Shown here: positions 45,135 to 56,340 of the stretch, piece by piece | Numbering within the stretch: the first letter of the stretch is position 1 | Layout: every line of letters starts with the position of its first letter | Assembly (NCBI GenBank): GCA_963921195.1 | Contig: OY992537.1 | Coordinates: 93,330,736-93,394,735 of the forward strand | Source of the DNA: Pegoplata infirma | Taxonomy: Eukaryota > Arthropoda > Insecta > Diptera > Anthomyiidae | Direction: 5' to 3' | Length of the DNA stretch: 64,000 bases | Made by a program: the position numbers and the translations under genes | The notes under the pieces: generated by a model | Database searches by the model: none | Seen by the model: only the letters and a program-made list of their open reading frames with translations | Told to the model about the DNA's origin: nothing

Positions 45135-45525
45135 ACATGATAATGTTTTTAGGCTGGTGTCTAATTTTAAAAAAGTTGCAGGACGCCACCTCAGTTTGAC
45201 TATATAAACTAACAATTAACGAAAAAGAAAACAAGAATTACTATTTTCATTTTCTTAAAACCAAAAATTTTAATAACTTGGGTTTGTAACTTGGCTAATA
45301 ATTCACCTCGTGGTGAATAAAACGTTTTGCACCAGCTGGTGAATAAAAAGTAACATAATTATTTTTTAACAAAAAAAAGTTTTTCTTTTCATCATTTTTT
45401 TTTTTTCATCAATTTTATTTTTCATAAATTTTTTTCCATCAATTTTTTTTTCCATCAAATTTTTTTTCCATCAATTTTTTTTTTTCATCAAGCTTTTTTT
45501 ATAATTTTTTTTTTTATCATATTTT
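45135..45525 (-). repeat. Composite repeat, reversed: cassette then T-rich array
   Basis: TTTTTAGGCTGGTGTCTAAT, GCAGGACGCCACCTCAG, GGTGAATAAAACG and ACCAGCTGGTGAATAAAAAG, followed by T-rich CATCAATTTTTTTT units. It continues after the mini-me at 46151. Confidence 0.75.
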
Positions 45526-46150
45526 TATACCCTCCAACTACAGTATGGTGGTATACTCAATTTGTCATTCCGTGTGTAACGCATCGGTGTAGGACCCCAT
45601 AAAGTATATTATTAATGATCAGTGATCGATTCTAAGACATAGTTAACACGATGCAGTCTAAAATAAAAGAGCTAGCCTCCCGACATTTGGCACGAATATG
45701 TCTTATGTTCCTAGGCAAGTTAAATTCGTAAATGAGAAAAATCGGACCAGGGGGAAAAAAATTTCCCCTTGAAGAACTAAACCAACCTCTGAAAAATATC
45801 ACTTTTTTACATGATTTTTTGTGTTTTTGTTTAACAAATGCCACATTTTTATGATACAGTTAAAAGTCCTGCATTTGGACCCTGAGAATTAGAAAATGTC
45901 GTTTTTTTTGGTCCGCCCCCTTTCTATGGGCGATGAATATATTTTTTTTAAAATATCATAAACCTGCATTAATTAAGTGCAAAAAGCATTAGAATAAATT
46001 TTTAAACACATATTCGAGAGGAAATCCCCCCCCCCCCCAAATTACCCCTACCAACCCCCCACCCAAAAAAAAAATAAAACGCCCCTGTATTTTTTTGCAA
46101 GTTGGAGGGTATTAAAGATTCGGCACAGGCGAATTTAACTTGTTTTTTTT
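45526..46150 (+). mobile_element. mini-me-like repeat in T-rich array
   Basis: Starts TATACCCTCCAACTACAGTA and ends TTCGGCACAGGCGAA plus TTTAACTTG. The GTCY tract is deleted (TCTAAGACATAGTTAACACG). A run of 13 C lies at 46026-46038. Confidence 0.85.
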
Positions 46151-46560
46151 CATAATTTTTTTTTTTTATCAATTTTTTTTTATTATTATTAAAGTTTTTT
46201 TCATCAATTTTTTTTCATAAAATTTTTTTTATTCATCAAATTTTTTTGTTTTTTCATTAATTTTTGTCATAAAAATTTTTTTTTTCATCAAAAAATTTTT
46301 TTTTTCCATCAAATTTTTTTTCCATAAAATTTTTTTTTCCATAGTTTTTTTTTTCATCAATTTTTTTTCTTTTTTCATCGTTATTTTTTCATCATCAAAT
46401 TTTTTTTTTCATCAAATTTTTTTATAAAATTTTTTATTATCAATTTTTTTCTCACCAATTTTTTTTTTTCATATTGTTATACATCAAAAAAAATTTTTCA
46501 TCAAAAACTTTTTTTCATCAATTTTTTTTTTCAACAAAAATTTTGGGTTCATTAATTCTT
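46151..46560 (-). repeat. T-rich CATCAATTTT array
   Basis: Same composition as 18081-18330; runs of T with CATCAA, CATAA, CCATC. Confidence 0.75.
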
Positions 46561-46723
46561 TATACCCTCCACTCTAGTGATAGAGGGTATATATAAGTTT
46601 GTCATTCCGTTTGTAACACCTTGAAATATTGGTCTAGGACCCCATAAAGTATATATATTCATGATCCTCGATCGATTTTAAGACGATCTAGCTATGTCCG
46701 TCCGTCCGTCCGTCCGTCTGTCC

Positions 46724-46757
<34 letters not shown>

Positions 46758-46866
46758 TGAAAACACGCTAACTTTTGAAAGTCTTTACGGAGGCTCCTGA
46801 AGTTTGGCATATATGTTGGACATTTACCTGGTCAGGTTGGTATTGCAATCCAGCGAAATCGGTCCT
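46561..46866 (+). mobile_element. mini-me-like repeat, 3'-truncated
   Basis: TATACCCTCCACTCTAGTGA, TATATATATTCATGATCCTC, a long GTCY tract, then CTGAAGTTTGGCATATATGT and CCAGCGAAATCGGTCC. It stops there; 46867 onward is unrelated. Confidence 0.85.
46696..46758 (+). repeat. (GTCY)n microsatellite, about 16 units
   Basis: GTCC and GTCT units alternate, with (GTCT) homogeneous at the 3' side. This is the proto-microsatellite of the mini-me family, expanded more than in any other copy here. Confidence 0.95.
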
Positions 46867-47725
46867 TTGGCAAGAAAACCCCCATATTTATTTCTCCTTA
46901 GAAAAACTCTGATTCTGAGAAAGACGTTTTTCTCTATAAATGTGATCCGATTCTGAGATTTTTTCTTTCAGAATTTTTTTTTTGGCAGATTCTAAAACAT
47001 TTTTTCTAAAAAAAATTCTCCGTTGCCAAGAGTTTTTTTTTTCTATTGAAAAGTTATAAGGCATTTTTCCTAAAATTTGAGTTAATTTTTTCATTAAAAA
47101 AAGTTCTTACATTCAGATTCAAATTAATGTCAAAATATTTTCTAAAGATAAACTCTGAAATTCTGAACCATTTTTCTGTAAAAAAATATTTGAGATAGAA
47201 AATGATAAGGAAAGTTATTCCGTTGGAAAATTATTGCCATTTAAACTTTTCCTAATGATTTTTTACATCCTGGTAAATTTCTTTTTATCTTTGTTCCTTT
47301 CGCTTCCGATTTTCTCCCCTTCCTTCCTTTTTTCCTTTCTCTTCCTTTTTTCCTATCCTTTCCTTTCTTTTTTTAAATCGTTTTGGTGGGGGGGGGGGGG
47401 ATAAATCCCATTGTACCTTCCTGAAACCGTGCCTGATTCAGATCAACCATTCCCCAATGGCAATTTAAATTTCCAAAAAAGTAGCATTATTTACGGATTT
47501 TCTGAGCACCAAATTTTCTGTAAAAAACCGGAAGCTCGATTTTGATTTTAGAACCATGGTTTCTGTGCGAAAAAGTCTTAGAATTTCCCGTAGATTATAA
47601 TTTGGCTACACGCTTTGTTACGTTTTTTGGGCCCGAAATGTTTTGCACTCAAATTCAATTGTATTAAACATGATTTGGACTTGTGGTGGGTATTCAGGAT
47701 TTCGGCCTACTAGAATTCAACTTTT
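46867..47725. other. Unassigned, with pyrimidine-rich tract and G run
   Basis: 47290-47375 is almost entirely C and T (CCTTTC, CTTCC, TTTTTCC), followed by 13 consecutive G at 47388-47400. The first 250 bases repeat TCTGATTCTGAGA and TTTTTCT phrases in a loose pattern. No gene seen. Confidence 0.6.
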
Positions 47726-49566
47726 TATACCCTACACCACTATGTGGTACAGGGTATATTAAGTTTGTGCTGATGTTTGTAACTACACTCAAAAAAAAAG
47801 TGAACTAAAATCTGGGAAAATTAACTCAATTTTGAGAAAAAGAGGGAATGATTTGGCTCCAAAGATTTTTTTCTTGGTTTTAGTTCATAATTTTCCCAAA
47901 AATAAGGAAAACAAAGTTATTGAATTTTAAGCCAATTTTAACTAGAAAATGGGAAAAATTATACTTCACATTTTAGAAATAGATTGGGTCTAGACCCAGG
48001 ACCCATGGGTTCGGACCCCATTTAACTCGAGACCTCGTTGGGTCCTTTAAGGGTCCCCATAGATTTTGAACCAAAACTTGTGTCTGTTTCGCTCTAACTT
48101 GCTTAGTTTTTGAGATATGGTAAAAAGGGGCCTGATGGGGTCTTAAGAATCTTAAAACCCGGATAACTCAAAAACTATTAATCGGAAGGCTTTCGGGTAT
48201 TTTGCGGAAGTGTTCTACGAGTCAAGAGCTACAGAAATGCCGTTGGACGATTTCTCGTATTGACAGTATTTACCGAGATATGTGTATATATAAAATCTCG
48301 GGAATTTCAAATTTTAAATCTAAAATTAGGGTCTTGAGACTCCGACAGATATGCAGAGCTAGGCTATTCCATATTTCTTTGTAGTCTTTCTTTTGAAAAT
48401 TTCATCCGTTTCACTCTATCTCGCTTAGTTTTTGAGATATTGCCATTTCGAATTTTTAACTAAATTCTCAGAAGTCATTAACTAAATTCTAAGAAGTTCA
48501 CTTCCTCAATTCAAAGAAGAGAAGTACGATGATGTTTTTTTAGTAAATTTTAACTAAACTTGAACTAAATTGTTTTTTAAGAAATATGGCTTAAAAATAA
48601 AGATACGATTCTTAGGTTTGTGGAAAATTTCTTTGGCAGTAAGCATTTTTTCCTAATATTTAAAAAATCAATTTAAAGAAAACTATGAACTAATTATAAG
48701 TAAATGAACTAAAATTTTTTCCTCATAGTTAAGAAAATTTCTCATTTTTAAGTTAAATTTAACTAAATTTTAGGAAAATTCATGATAAATTTTCAAAAAC
48801 ATTTTTTCCTTAAATTTAGTTATGTCTTTTTTTTCAGTGTACCCGAAACATTGGTCCTAGACATACCTACAAGTATACCGATCGACTCAGAATAACTTTT
48901 TGAGTCGATTTAGCGATGTCCGTCCGTCCGTCTGTCTATCTATCGGTTTAAGCACGATACAGGTCGCAATTTTCAATAAATTGACTGGAAATTTGAAACT
49001 TAAGCATCTTTTTGCCAAAGGACAAAACCTATTGAAATTGGAGAACATCGGTACATGTTAAGACTTAGCCCCCATACAAACGCCCCCTTTGGATTCGGCT
49101 TAATGACTCTAGTGACAGTATTGTAATAGATATCGCTTTGAAATTTAGCAGGTAATCAAATTTTGTATGCATGAATCATCATTCCAAATTTCACGGGAAT
49201 CGGACCAGTCCTTCTGGTAGTCCCCATACAAACCACCCTCCCGATATTCACATAATTCCCACAAAATTCATAAAAATGAAAATATTTTTAGTTACCTAAT
49301 CAAATCGGAATAAAATTGGACCATTTTTGGACTAAGTCCCCCTCATAAAAATTTCGACCGATATTCAGTTAAATCGGTATATTGACAAAAAAAAAAAAAA
49401 ATGAACCAATTCCACTAAAATTTGATCTGTGTGTGTTTTCTACACTAAATAAACTAGACATATCCAATCGGTCCATGTTTGGACTTGGGACCCATTTTCC
49501 GGAATACACTGGTGAAGGGTATCATATGGTCGGGCTTGACCAACTATAACTTTCTTACTTGTTTTT
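47726..49566 (+). mobile_element. mini-me-like repeat, variant B, with MITE inside
   Basis: TATACCCTACACCACTATGT, AAGTTTGTGCTGATGTTTGT at the 5' side; then ATACCGATCGACTCAG, GTCCGTCCGTCCGTCTGTCT; at the 3' side GTGAAGGGTATCATATGGTC, a CGGGCTTGACC hairpin and TTTCTTACTTGTTTTT. Same architecture as variant A with different sequence. Confidence 0.85.
47786..48839. mobile_element. CACTC MITE in variant-B mini-me
   Basis: CACTCAAAAAAAAAGTGAAC at left and TCTTTTTTTTCAGTG at right, TA on both sides. The middle has GGGTC-rich phrases and two TCTCGCTTAG/GAGATAT modules. A truncated sibling lies at 14640-15250. Confidence 0.85.
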
Positions 49567-50567
49567 CTTTAGGTACACATATTCAAAAAAAAATCTGCTG
49601 TAGTGTATTCTTTATTTGTCGTTAACTGATCATTATAGTTTTCATAATTGTTTAACTTTGATTTTGTCAATAAATTTTTATAAAACAAATGAGCATTCAT
49701 TTATTTTTTTATTGACACTGTAGTCTCATAAAAACAAGTGTAAATAATTGATGGCAAATTAAAATAAAAAACCATAAATATTCATACAAAAACAAATTTT
49801 ATTAATAATAAAATTTAAATAAAACATTAAATAAATATAAAACAATTTAAGCTCACTGCACAATTTTAAATTAAATTATAATCCAATATAAATAATTTAT
49901 TTATGCAAAAAAAAAATAAATAAAAATTTTTAAAAACAAAATCAATAAAACTGGTAGTCAATTTGAATAATGCATTTAAAACTATTTCTTTATTTTTTTT
50001 TTTGTTAACTGGTTGGTTTTTAAAACTACAAAAAACTAAAAGTTTAAAACAAAGAAAATGTCATGTTTATAATACCAGTTACTTACAAAAAAAAAAAAGA
50101 CAATTTTCTATACCAGTTTTTGGGTTTTATTTAGTTTTTTTTTTAAAAGGTGAATGACATTTTAAAGTGCCCTTTTTCTTTTCCAAAAATAAAATCTAAA
50201 AATCAATTTAATTAAGGTTTTAGAATAATTTAAACCATATACTCTCACAACCAAAAAAAAAAAAAAAACAATAGAATATACTCGTAACTGTAAGACCACT
50301 TCTCTGGTGATTGGAAAATGTATTTGAATGCCAATTGAAGAACCACTTGAAAAAATTAATTCAATTTTTCTTTACATTCTATAGTAGGTACCTATATAGA
50401 ATGTAACATTTACTAGTAGTAGAATGTAACATTCAATGCAGCAGATACTTATTTTAGGTATTTTCGATTTTTTTTTTTGTTATATTTTGTTTAACTGCAA
50501 CACATATACTGCGGGATATTGGAATATAACTCTATTTTTTTGAATGGAAATTTTTTTTTTTAACATG
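49567..50567. other. Unassigned, extremely AT-rich
   Basis: Contains a short repeat around 50370-50440 (TAGAATGTAACATT twice). No element ends, no gene. Confidence 0.5.
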
Positions 50568-51019
50568 CCCAGCAAAACTTTGGTAATGGCTTGTGATTAT
50601 GTAATGCATTACCATGTATACATTACACAAAAGTGAGTGTGTGTAATTAGAAAATTCCTGTCAAGAGCCCATCTCTAGTTTAAACTTATGCATTTTTTTA
50701 TAAAATATTTATTTTTTATGTTATTATAATGCATTATGCATCCAATTATAAATAATGCATTATTTGAAATAATGCATAATGTAACCAAATATAAGTCATC
50801 CATGATTTAATGTTTAGAAACACTAAATATGAAATAATTTTTTGCAATAATCATGCATTACGTAGCAAGTTATTAGTAATACATTATTTTTCACTTTCAA
50901 ATAATTCGTTGTTGAACAAATGTTTGGTAAGACATCCCAAAATAATGCTACAAATAAGGGATATACGTTACCTGGTAATGTGTTATATAATCACCACCCA
51001 TTACCAAAGTTTTGCTGGG
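50568..51019. mobile_element. CCCAGCAAAA element, second copy
   Basis: CCCAGCAAAACTTTGGTAATGG-type left end (20-bp perfect inverse at the right, CCATTACCAAAGTTTTGCTG then GG). The interior is rich in TAATGCATTA and AATAATGCATAAT. No target duplication can be seen here, unlike 30109-31788. Confidence 0.75.
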
Positions 51020-51399
51020 ATATAAGCTAACGATTAACAAAAAAAGAAAATAAGAATTATTGCTTTCATTTTCTTAAAACCAAAATAATAATAATGAATA
51101 ATAATTCAAGTCGTGGTGAATTAAAAAATATTCACCATGAATAAAACGAAACATAATTATTTTTCATCAATATTTTTTTCAACAATTTTTTTTTCATTAA
51201 TATTTTTTTTTCATCAATATTTTTTTCATTAATATTTTTTTTTTGTTATTAATATTTTTTTCATCAAAATTTTTTTCTATCTATATTTTTTTCATAAAGA
51301 TTTTTTTTTTCAATATTTATTCTTTTAAACAAAGTTTTTTTTCATCAATATTTTTTATAAATTTTTTTTTCATAAATTTTTTTTCATCAATATTTATTT
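51020..51399 (-). repeat. Composite repeat, reversed
   Basis: AAGCTAACGATTAACAAAAA, ATAATTCAAGTCGTGGTGAA and CATAATTATTTTTCATCA, then a T-rich CATCAATATT array in which the next mini-me sits. Confidence 0.7.
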
Positions 51400-51946
51400 T
51401 ATACCCTCCAACCACAGTATGGGGGTATACTCACTTTGTCATTCCGTGTGTAACGCATCGAAATATCGGTCTAGGACCCCATAAAGTATATATTTTATTG
51501 ATCAGTGATCGATTCTAAGACATTCTAGCGGTGTCCGTCCGTCCGTCCGTCTGTCCGTCTGTAGAGGACACGATACAGTCCAAAATAAAAGAGCTAGACT
51601 TCCGAAGTTCGGCACGAATATGTCTTATATTCCTAGGCAGGTTAAGTTCGGAAATGGGAAAAATCGGACCAAGGAGGAAAAAGTTCCCCCTTGGAGAACT
51701 AAACCAACCTAAGAATAACCGCTTTTTTTGCGGGGTTTTTTGTACTTTTGCTAAGCAAATGCAACATTCTTATCTCAGATGAAGTTCAAAATCGTAAGGG
51801 GAAGGTGCTCCCTATCGTCTCCCACCAACCCCCCCCCCCCAAAAAAAAATACTCCCCTGAATTTTTTTGTATATTGTTTTTATTTACATTTTGGAGGGTA
51901 TGAAAGATTCGGCACCACCGAATGTAACACTCTCACTTGTTTTTTA
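51400..51946 (+). mobile_element. mini-me-like repeat, uninterrupted
   Basis: TATACCCTCCAACCACAGTA, ACTCACTTTGTCATTCCGTG, GTATATATTTTATTGATCAG, a GTCCGTCCGTCCGTCTGTCC tract, AAAAAGTTCCCCCTTGGAGA, then TTCGGCACCACCGAA and CACTCTCACTTG. It is the reference empty site for the MITE insertion at 16113. Confidence 0.9.
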
Positions 51947-52263
51947 TCAATATTTTATTTTTATCAATATTTTTTTTTCATCAATATTTTTTTTTCATTA
52001 AAATTTTTATTCCACCCAAATATTTTTTCATCAATATTTTTTTTTTCATAAATTTTTTTTTATCAATATTTTTTTTCATAATTTTTTCATAATTTTTTGT
52101 TCATCAAATATTTTTTTTATAAATCTTCTTTTTTCATTAAAAACTTTTTTTTTTTATCGACAAACACCGATATTTCAATGCGTTTTGCATGGAATGACAA
52201 ATTAATGTAGCGTATTTTTTTCCACAAAAATTTTGATTTGCAAAACATTATCATGATTCAATG
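51947..52263 (-). repeat. T-rich array, then decayed mini-me end
   Basis: CATCAATATTTTTTT array to about 52155, followed by CACCGATATTTCAATGCG and GCATGGAATGACAAA, an inverted mini-me 5' fragment. Confidence 0.65.
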
Positions 52264-52460
52264 TAGAGATGGGCGCTTGAGTGGATTTTGACTCACACTT
52301 TCTCACGCTCACGCAAAAAATAATCGAATCACTCACTAATCACTCACGCACTTTTCCCCTCACACTCACTCACAGTCACGTGATTGAAATTAAAATCACT
52401 TACGCGTGACTCACGCAAGATTCAATCACGCCCACGCGTGAGCCACGCAAGCTCTAATCA
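52264..52460. mobile_element. GTGAGT-rich hAT-like MITE, one end
   Basis: TAGAGATGGGCGCTTGAGTG at the left end, then CTCACGCTCACGC and CACTCACTCAC motifs. The opposite terminus is not found; the motif-rich part stops near 52460. Confidence 0.65.
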
Positions 52461-52653
52461 CGCAATTAGCGAATACAAAACTTCAAAAATATTATAAAAG
52501 GTTTCATAAATACTATAAAACGTATCATCGATGTTATATAATTTTTCATAAATATTTCATCCAATTTATGAAAAATTTAAATTGTATTTCAACAGTTCTA
52601 TAAAATATTTCATAAATAAAAAGAAATTTTTCATAAATACATAAAATCATTTA
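52461..52653. repeat. TTTCATAAAT-rich repeat, left part
   Basis: TTTCATAAATA and TTTATGAAAAA recur; the pattern resumes at 53796-53960 after the inserted element. Confidence 0.55.
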
Positions 52654-53793
52654 CACAGTAAAAAGTTTTGGGTTAAATTTAAAACCTATCGGAACACATT
52701 TTAAACCACCTTGGAATTAAATTGAAAGTTAAATCGGAAATGGTGTATATGTTAAACCATATAGGAATTAAAAATTTGTTTTTCTTTATGTTATTTCTTT
52801 TAGTTTTATTTTAATGCCAAAAAATAATTAAATTTCTCTCTTAAAAAACTAATAAAAAATAAACGTCAAACGTCATCAACAATTGTATTTCATCAAGTTT
52901 AAAATAAACACTTAACAAGGAATTAAAAACAGCTGTTGTATTGAGTGAAAAAAAAAAACTTATTCATTCAATGAAAGTGTGGCAAAACGTTTGCAATGTA
53001 CGCAAAAATAAAAAATTTATGGAAAATTTTATGTTATCAAAATTTGTGATCCAGAAATTGAAGTTTTGACTCCGACCGGAAAATTAATATCAAGTAAGTA
53101 TTGACTACAAACGTTTTACAATCCTTTTTAATTAATTTTTGTTAAACCTTACTTTTAGACCAGCTGAATCTTAAAGCAGAAGGCAGAGACTGGAATTTTT
53201 TATCGGGCAGTACATTCATTAACTTTGAAAACCTTCCATAAATAATTAATTACACAATACTGATCCAGCAGCTGCTTTTGTTTCTTTTTGATGGAACGAC
53301 ATCAACAAACCGTGCCGAAATTGATTTGGAAAACCCCCAGGAATGATTTCGTAATATAGAAGAATTATCACTTTTCCATGTAGTTTTACTGAGTTTGGGT
53401 AAAAAATGCATCAACCAACATTCCTCTTCATTTTAACTTCATTCAGGTATTTGATCTGTATTTTAAGACTTCTTATTTATTCAATACACAAAAATATTAA
53501 AAAAAAACATAACCTTTTGTTTTATTTATTTTTGGGTAAATTTTATGAAAGGGGTACTAATTTTAGTTCTGCCTAGATTAAAATTAACACCCGTTTAGGT
53601 ATAAAATTGTTTACATTAATAAGACTATTTGGGAATTATTTTAACACCAAAAAATTGGTTAAAAAGCCGCTCTCTCACTCTCTTTTTATCTCTTTAAAAG
53701 TGCACTTTTAAAGGAATAAATTTAATTCTTTTTGTCTTTGATATATATACACACCAGCTAGGAATTAAAATTAACCCAAAACTTTTTACTGTG
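52654..53793. mobile_element. TIR element CACAGTAAAAAG, TA-flanked, with intron-like remnant
   Basis: CACAGTAAAAAGTTTTGGGT and its inverse ACCCAAAACTTTTTACTGTG, TA on both sides. The TIR continues as TTAAATTT. The middle holds an open frame split by a 65-bp GT-AG intron candidate. It may be a decayed autonomous element or a MITE that captured a gene piece. Confidence 0.8.
53012..53241 (+). pseudogene. Two-exon open-frame remnant, family unknown
   Basis: Exon-like part 53012-53093 encodes ICDPEIEVLTPTGKLIS at its end. The intron candidate 53094-53158 starts GTAAGTA and ends TTACTTTTAG, a good match to dipteran short introns (65 bp). Exon-like part 53159-53241 continues in frame as NQLNLKAEGRDWNFLSGST and ends FENLP before TAA. 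A stop lies at 53009 just upstream in this frame, while another frame has an ATG at 52997, so a frameshift or a different 5' exon is likely. I recognise no family. It could be chance, but the splice signals and the frame continuity together argue otherwise. Confidence 0.4.
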
Positions 53794-53795
53794 TA

Positions 53796-54056
53796 ATAAT
53801 ATTTATGAAACATTTCATAGTATTTAAGAAGCGTTTTCATAATAAAGTGAATTAGTCACATAGATATGATAAAATATTTTAAAACATCTATGAAATTTTT
53901 CATAGGAATTATGAAACATTTCATAATATATATGAATATTTTAATATTTGAAAAAAAATATATAAAATTATTTGATTTTTTTATCTGTTTGATGACAGTA
54001 TTAAAAACCATACTGTCGATTGTTTAAAAGTAAATTAGCCGCCAGACACCTAACTA
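53796..54056. repeat. TTTCATAAAT-rich repeat, right part
   Basis: ATTTATGAAACATTTCATAG, ATGAAATTTTTCATAGG and ATGAAACATTTCATAATAT are inverted ATGAAA/TTTCAT pairs. Confidence 0.5.
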
Positions 54057-54552
54057 CACACAAAAAATTATTGGCTAAAAAATTTCAATTAAATCTATTG
54101 ATCAACAAAATTTAAATGAGTCAATTATTGTTTTGATCCACATTTTTGTTATTTTCTTTAACTATCAAATTACAAATTTTCAACATACCAGATTTTTTTT
54201 CGCTTCAATTCATTTGAATACATTAATTCAAAAATATACTTTTTACTACGGTTTTACTTTTTTTTTATTGTGTGCAACATATTGGAAAGCAAAAAATATG
54301 AGTTTCTTCATAATTTTTCCATAAGCGTGAAATTCATTTGTTAAATCAATAATTATTTTAATTGACTTTAAATAAAAAATCAATCAAATTTTTGATCAAA
54401 ATCAAAAAAATTATTAATTGAAATAAAAATCAATTAATCACCTACAATTTGATGATTGATATAACAATTTTCTTTATCGGAGGAGTTTCAATTAAAAAAT
54501 TAATTGAATCCGCGTTTTTGTTGATTGACTTTCGTTTTCAATTCTTTCTGTG
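54057..54552. mobile_element. MITE, TIR CACASAAARAATT, TA-flanked
   Basis: CACACAAAAAATTATTGG at left and AATTCTTTCTGTG at right, TA at 54055-54056 and 54553-54554. The inner sequence repeats CAATTAAAT and TTGATTGA. Confidence 0.65.
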
Positions 54553-54596
54553 TAGATGGCAATTTACCATACTCATCATGGTAAATTGCCATCTAC
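54552..54596. repeat. Perfect hairpin, 19-bp arms, 7-nt loop
   Basis: GTAGATGGCAATTTACCAT, loop ACTCATC, ATGGTAAATTGCCATCTAC. It lies exactly between the MITE and the LINE fragment and shares the MITE's right TA. A second small palindrome, CGCTCTCACCTTCGAGAGCG, follows directly. Confidence 0.95.
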
Positions 54597-54599
54597 GCT

Positions 54600-55465
54600 C
54601 TCACCTTCGAGAGCGCTGAGCATATTGCGATTAGGCGGTAATTATGAGGGTTATTAGCCGCATCATTTTTAGGGATTGACTGCACAGCGGCAACCTTCCA
54701 ACATAATGGAAAGATTCCCACACGGAAAGACTGGATAAAAAGGTTAACCAGTGGATGCTCTAACGTAGAAGAACACTATTTCTGCATCAGTGCTGGTATA
54801 CCATACGTTAAGATCCTCAAGAACCCTTTTAACTGCACGAGCTCGTAAAAATATCTTGGGTATAGTATGGGATACTCTCTCGAGTTCAGGCAGTGGTTGA
54901 TTTCTTTCCGGTAAGAACAAATTTCTTGCAAAAATACCAGCAGTTCGTTCCCAATGCCCGTTAAACGCGTTGGTTCGTTCACAAATTGCGACAGGTGGTT
55001 ATGCGCCGCGAATAACTCAACGTAATCACCAACGGGAGTCGAATGGTCAGAATGAGAATCCAGAGTTGTGAACATTGAAATCACCCGCCACGACAATTTC
55101 ACTGCTCGGCAACTCTCCAGGATTCTCGAAATGGAATTGGAAATTTGCGTCAAAACCATCCAAGGAAGACACCCTTCCCGCATTAGGACTCCTATACAGA
55201 AACCACAAATGTACTGCGTGTGCCCTGATTACGAACTTAACCTACAAGGAATTAACTTCGGGATCATTCGTGCCTAAATGTGGCAGGCACTGGTACACAA
55301 CATAATTACGTACATATACTGCAAGACCCTTATGGAAGACAAAAAGAATATGGAAATCCTATAGATCAGCATCCCTACGTACATGGGTCTAACACAAGGC
55401 GAAAACATCCGGCTGATGAAAGAAAATGTGAGCATACACAGAAAAAAAGTTCGCTCTTAGTCCGC
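54600..55465 (-). pseudogene. Jockey/I-like LINE ORF2 fragment (endonuclease to RT start)
   Basis: On the minus strand, in order: YRSPNAG at about 55190, VVAGDFNVHNSG at about 55090-55060 (the endonuclease GDFN motif), then after a frameshift SHSDHSTPVGDYVELF and FVNEPTRLTG, and further on GIFPLCWKVAAVQSIPK and NNPHNYRLIAICSALSKV at 54660-54610, the first conserved block of the non-LTR reverse transcriptase. This is the AP-endonuclease C-terminus joined to the RT N-terminus, as in Jockey/I-group LINEs that copy themselves at chromosomal nicks. The catalytic RT core is absent. At least one frameshift and several stops make it dead. Confidence 0.85.
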
Positions 55466-55485
55466 GTATAATGTAGAAGTCTATA

Positions 55486-56340
55486 CCGATGGACTCAGAA
55501 TCACCTTTTGTCCATCCGTCTGTCCATATCAACGGTGTAAACACGATGAAAATTTAATAAATTGACCTGAAAATTGGTAACAAACGTATTATAACACCGT
55601 TCGACAGCAAATATTGAACATGAACTGGATGATATACGTCTGAAAGTAGAGATAAAATGGAGTAAAACTGCATTTACAGGTTTTCATTTCGTGATCCTGT
55701 TTCCTTTTAAAAGTTCTTTAAAGTTTTAAAGGATACATTTTGTAAAATATTTGTACTTGTCCTAGGATGACACTGTTGACGGCAAATGAAAGAGGAGGAT
55801 CTCCCCTAATTTTTCCATTTCTCTATTTTGACATATCAGGATAAAAGGATGTGAGTAAAGTCTTTGAAAACTTTATCAAAATATTTTGTTGACAATTTTT
55901 AATGATATTTAAGGATTCACTTTTGAAAGGACGTACCTTAGCTCTTTTATCCTGATATGTAAAAATAATAAAATAGGAAAATTTGGGGAGAACCTCCGCT
56001 TTCATTTGCTATCAATAGTGGCTTCCTAGGACAAGTACAAATATTTGAAAAATATTTTATAAAATTTAATCCTCTAAAACTTTGAAGTAATTTTAAAGGG
56101 AAACAGGATCACAAAATGAAAAACTGTAAATGCAGTTTAACTACATTTTGTGCATAGTTTCAAACGTATACTATCTAGTTCGTGTTCAACGAGTTTTTTT
56201 TATTTTTGTCGGACGGTGTAAGGAATAAAAATCACCCTTCCGAATTTCAATAGAATCGAACCAGTTCTTCTTGTAGCTCCCATACAAACAACCCTCCTGA
56301 TATTCACATAAATCTTGCAAACTTCATGAAAATGAAAAAA
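55486..56340 (+). mobile_element. Variant-B mini-me fragment split by a foldback
   Basis: GTCTATACCGATGGACTCAG, TTTTGTCCATCCGTCTGTCC and GGTGTAAACACGATG at the left; ACCAGTTCTTCTTGTAGCTC and CCATACAAACAACCCTCCTG at the right, as in 48880-49250. Both termini are missing. Confidence 0.7.
55595..56218. mobile_element. Foldback element, TIR CACCGTYCGACA, TSD TAA
   Basis: CACCGTTCGACA and TGTCGGACGGTG are flanked by TAA on both sides. Further paired blocks are TAGGACAAGTACAAATATTT, GGGAAACAGGATCAC and the ATCCTGATATG pair near the centre. No coding capacity. Confidence 0.75.

Noticed and set aside
46026..46038. Runs of 12-13 C or G (46026, 47388, 51829) as regulatory or G-quadruplex sites
   Set aside because: Single runs cannot form an intramolecular quadruplex and two lie at the same place in mini-me copies, so they are repeat features.
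51531..51782. Open frame beginning SVRPSVCPSV
   Set aside because: It is the translated GTCY microsatellite of a mini-me repeat, not a gene.
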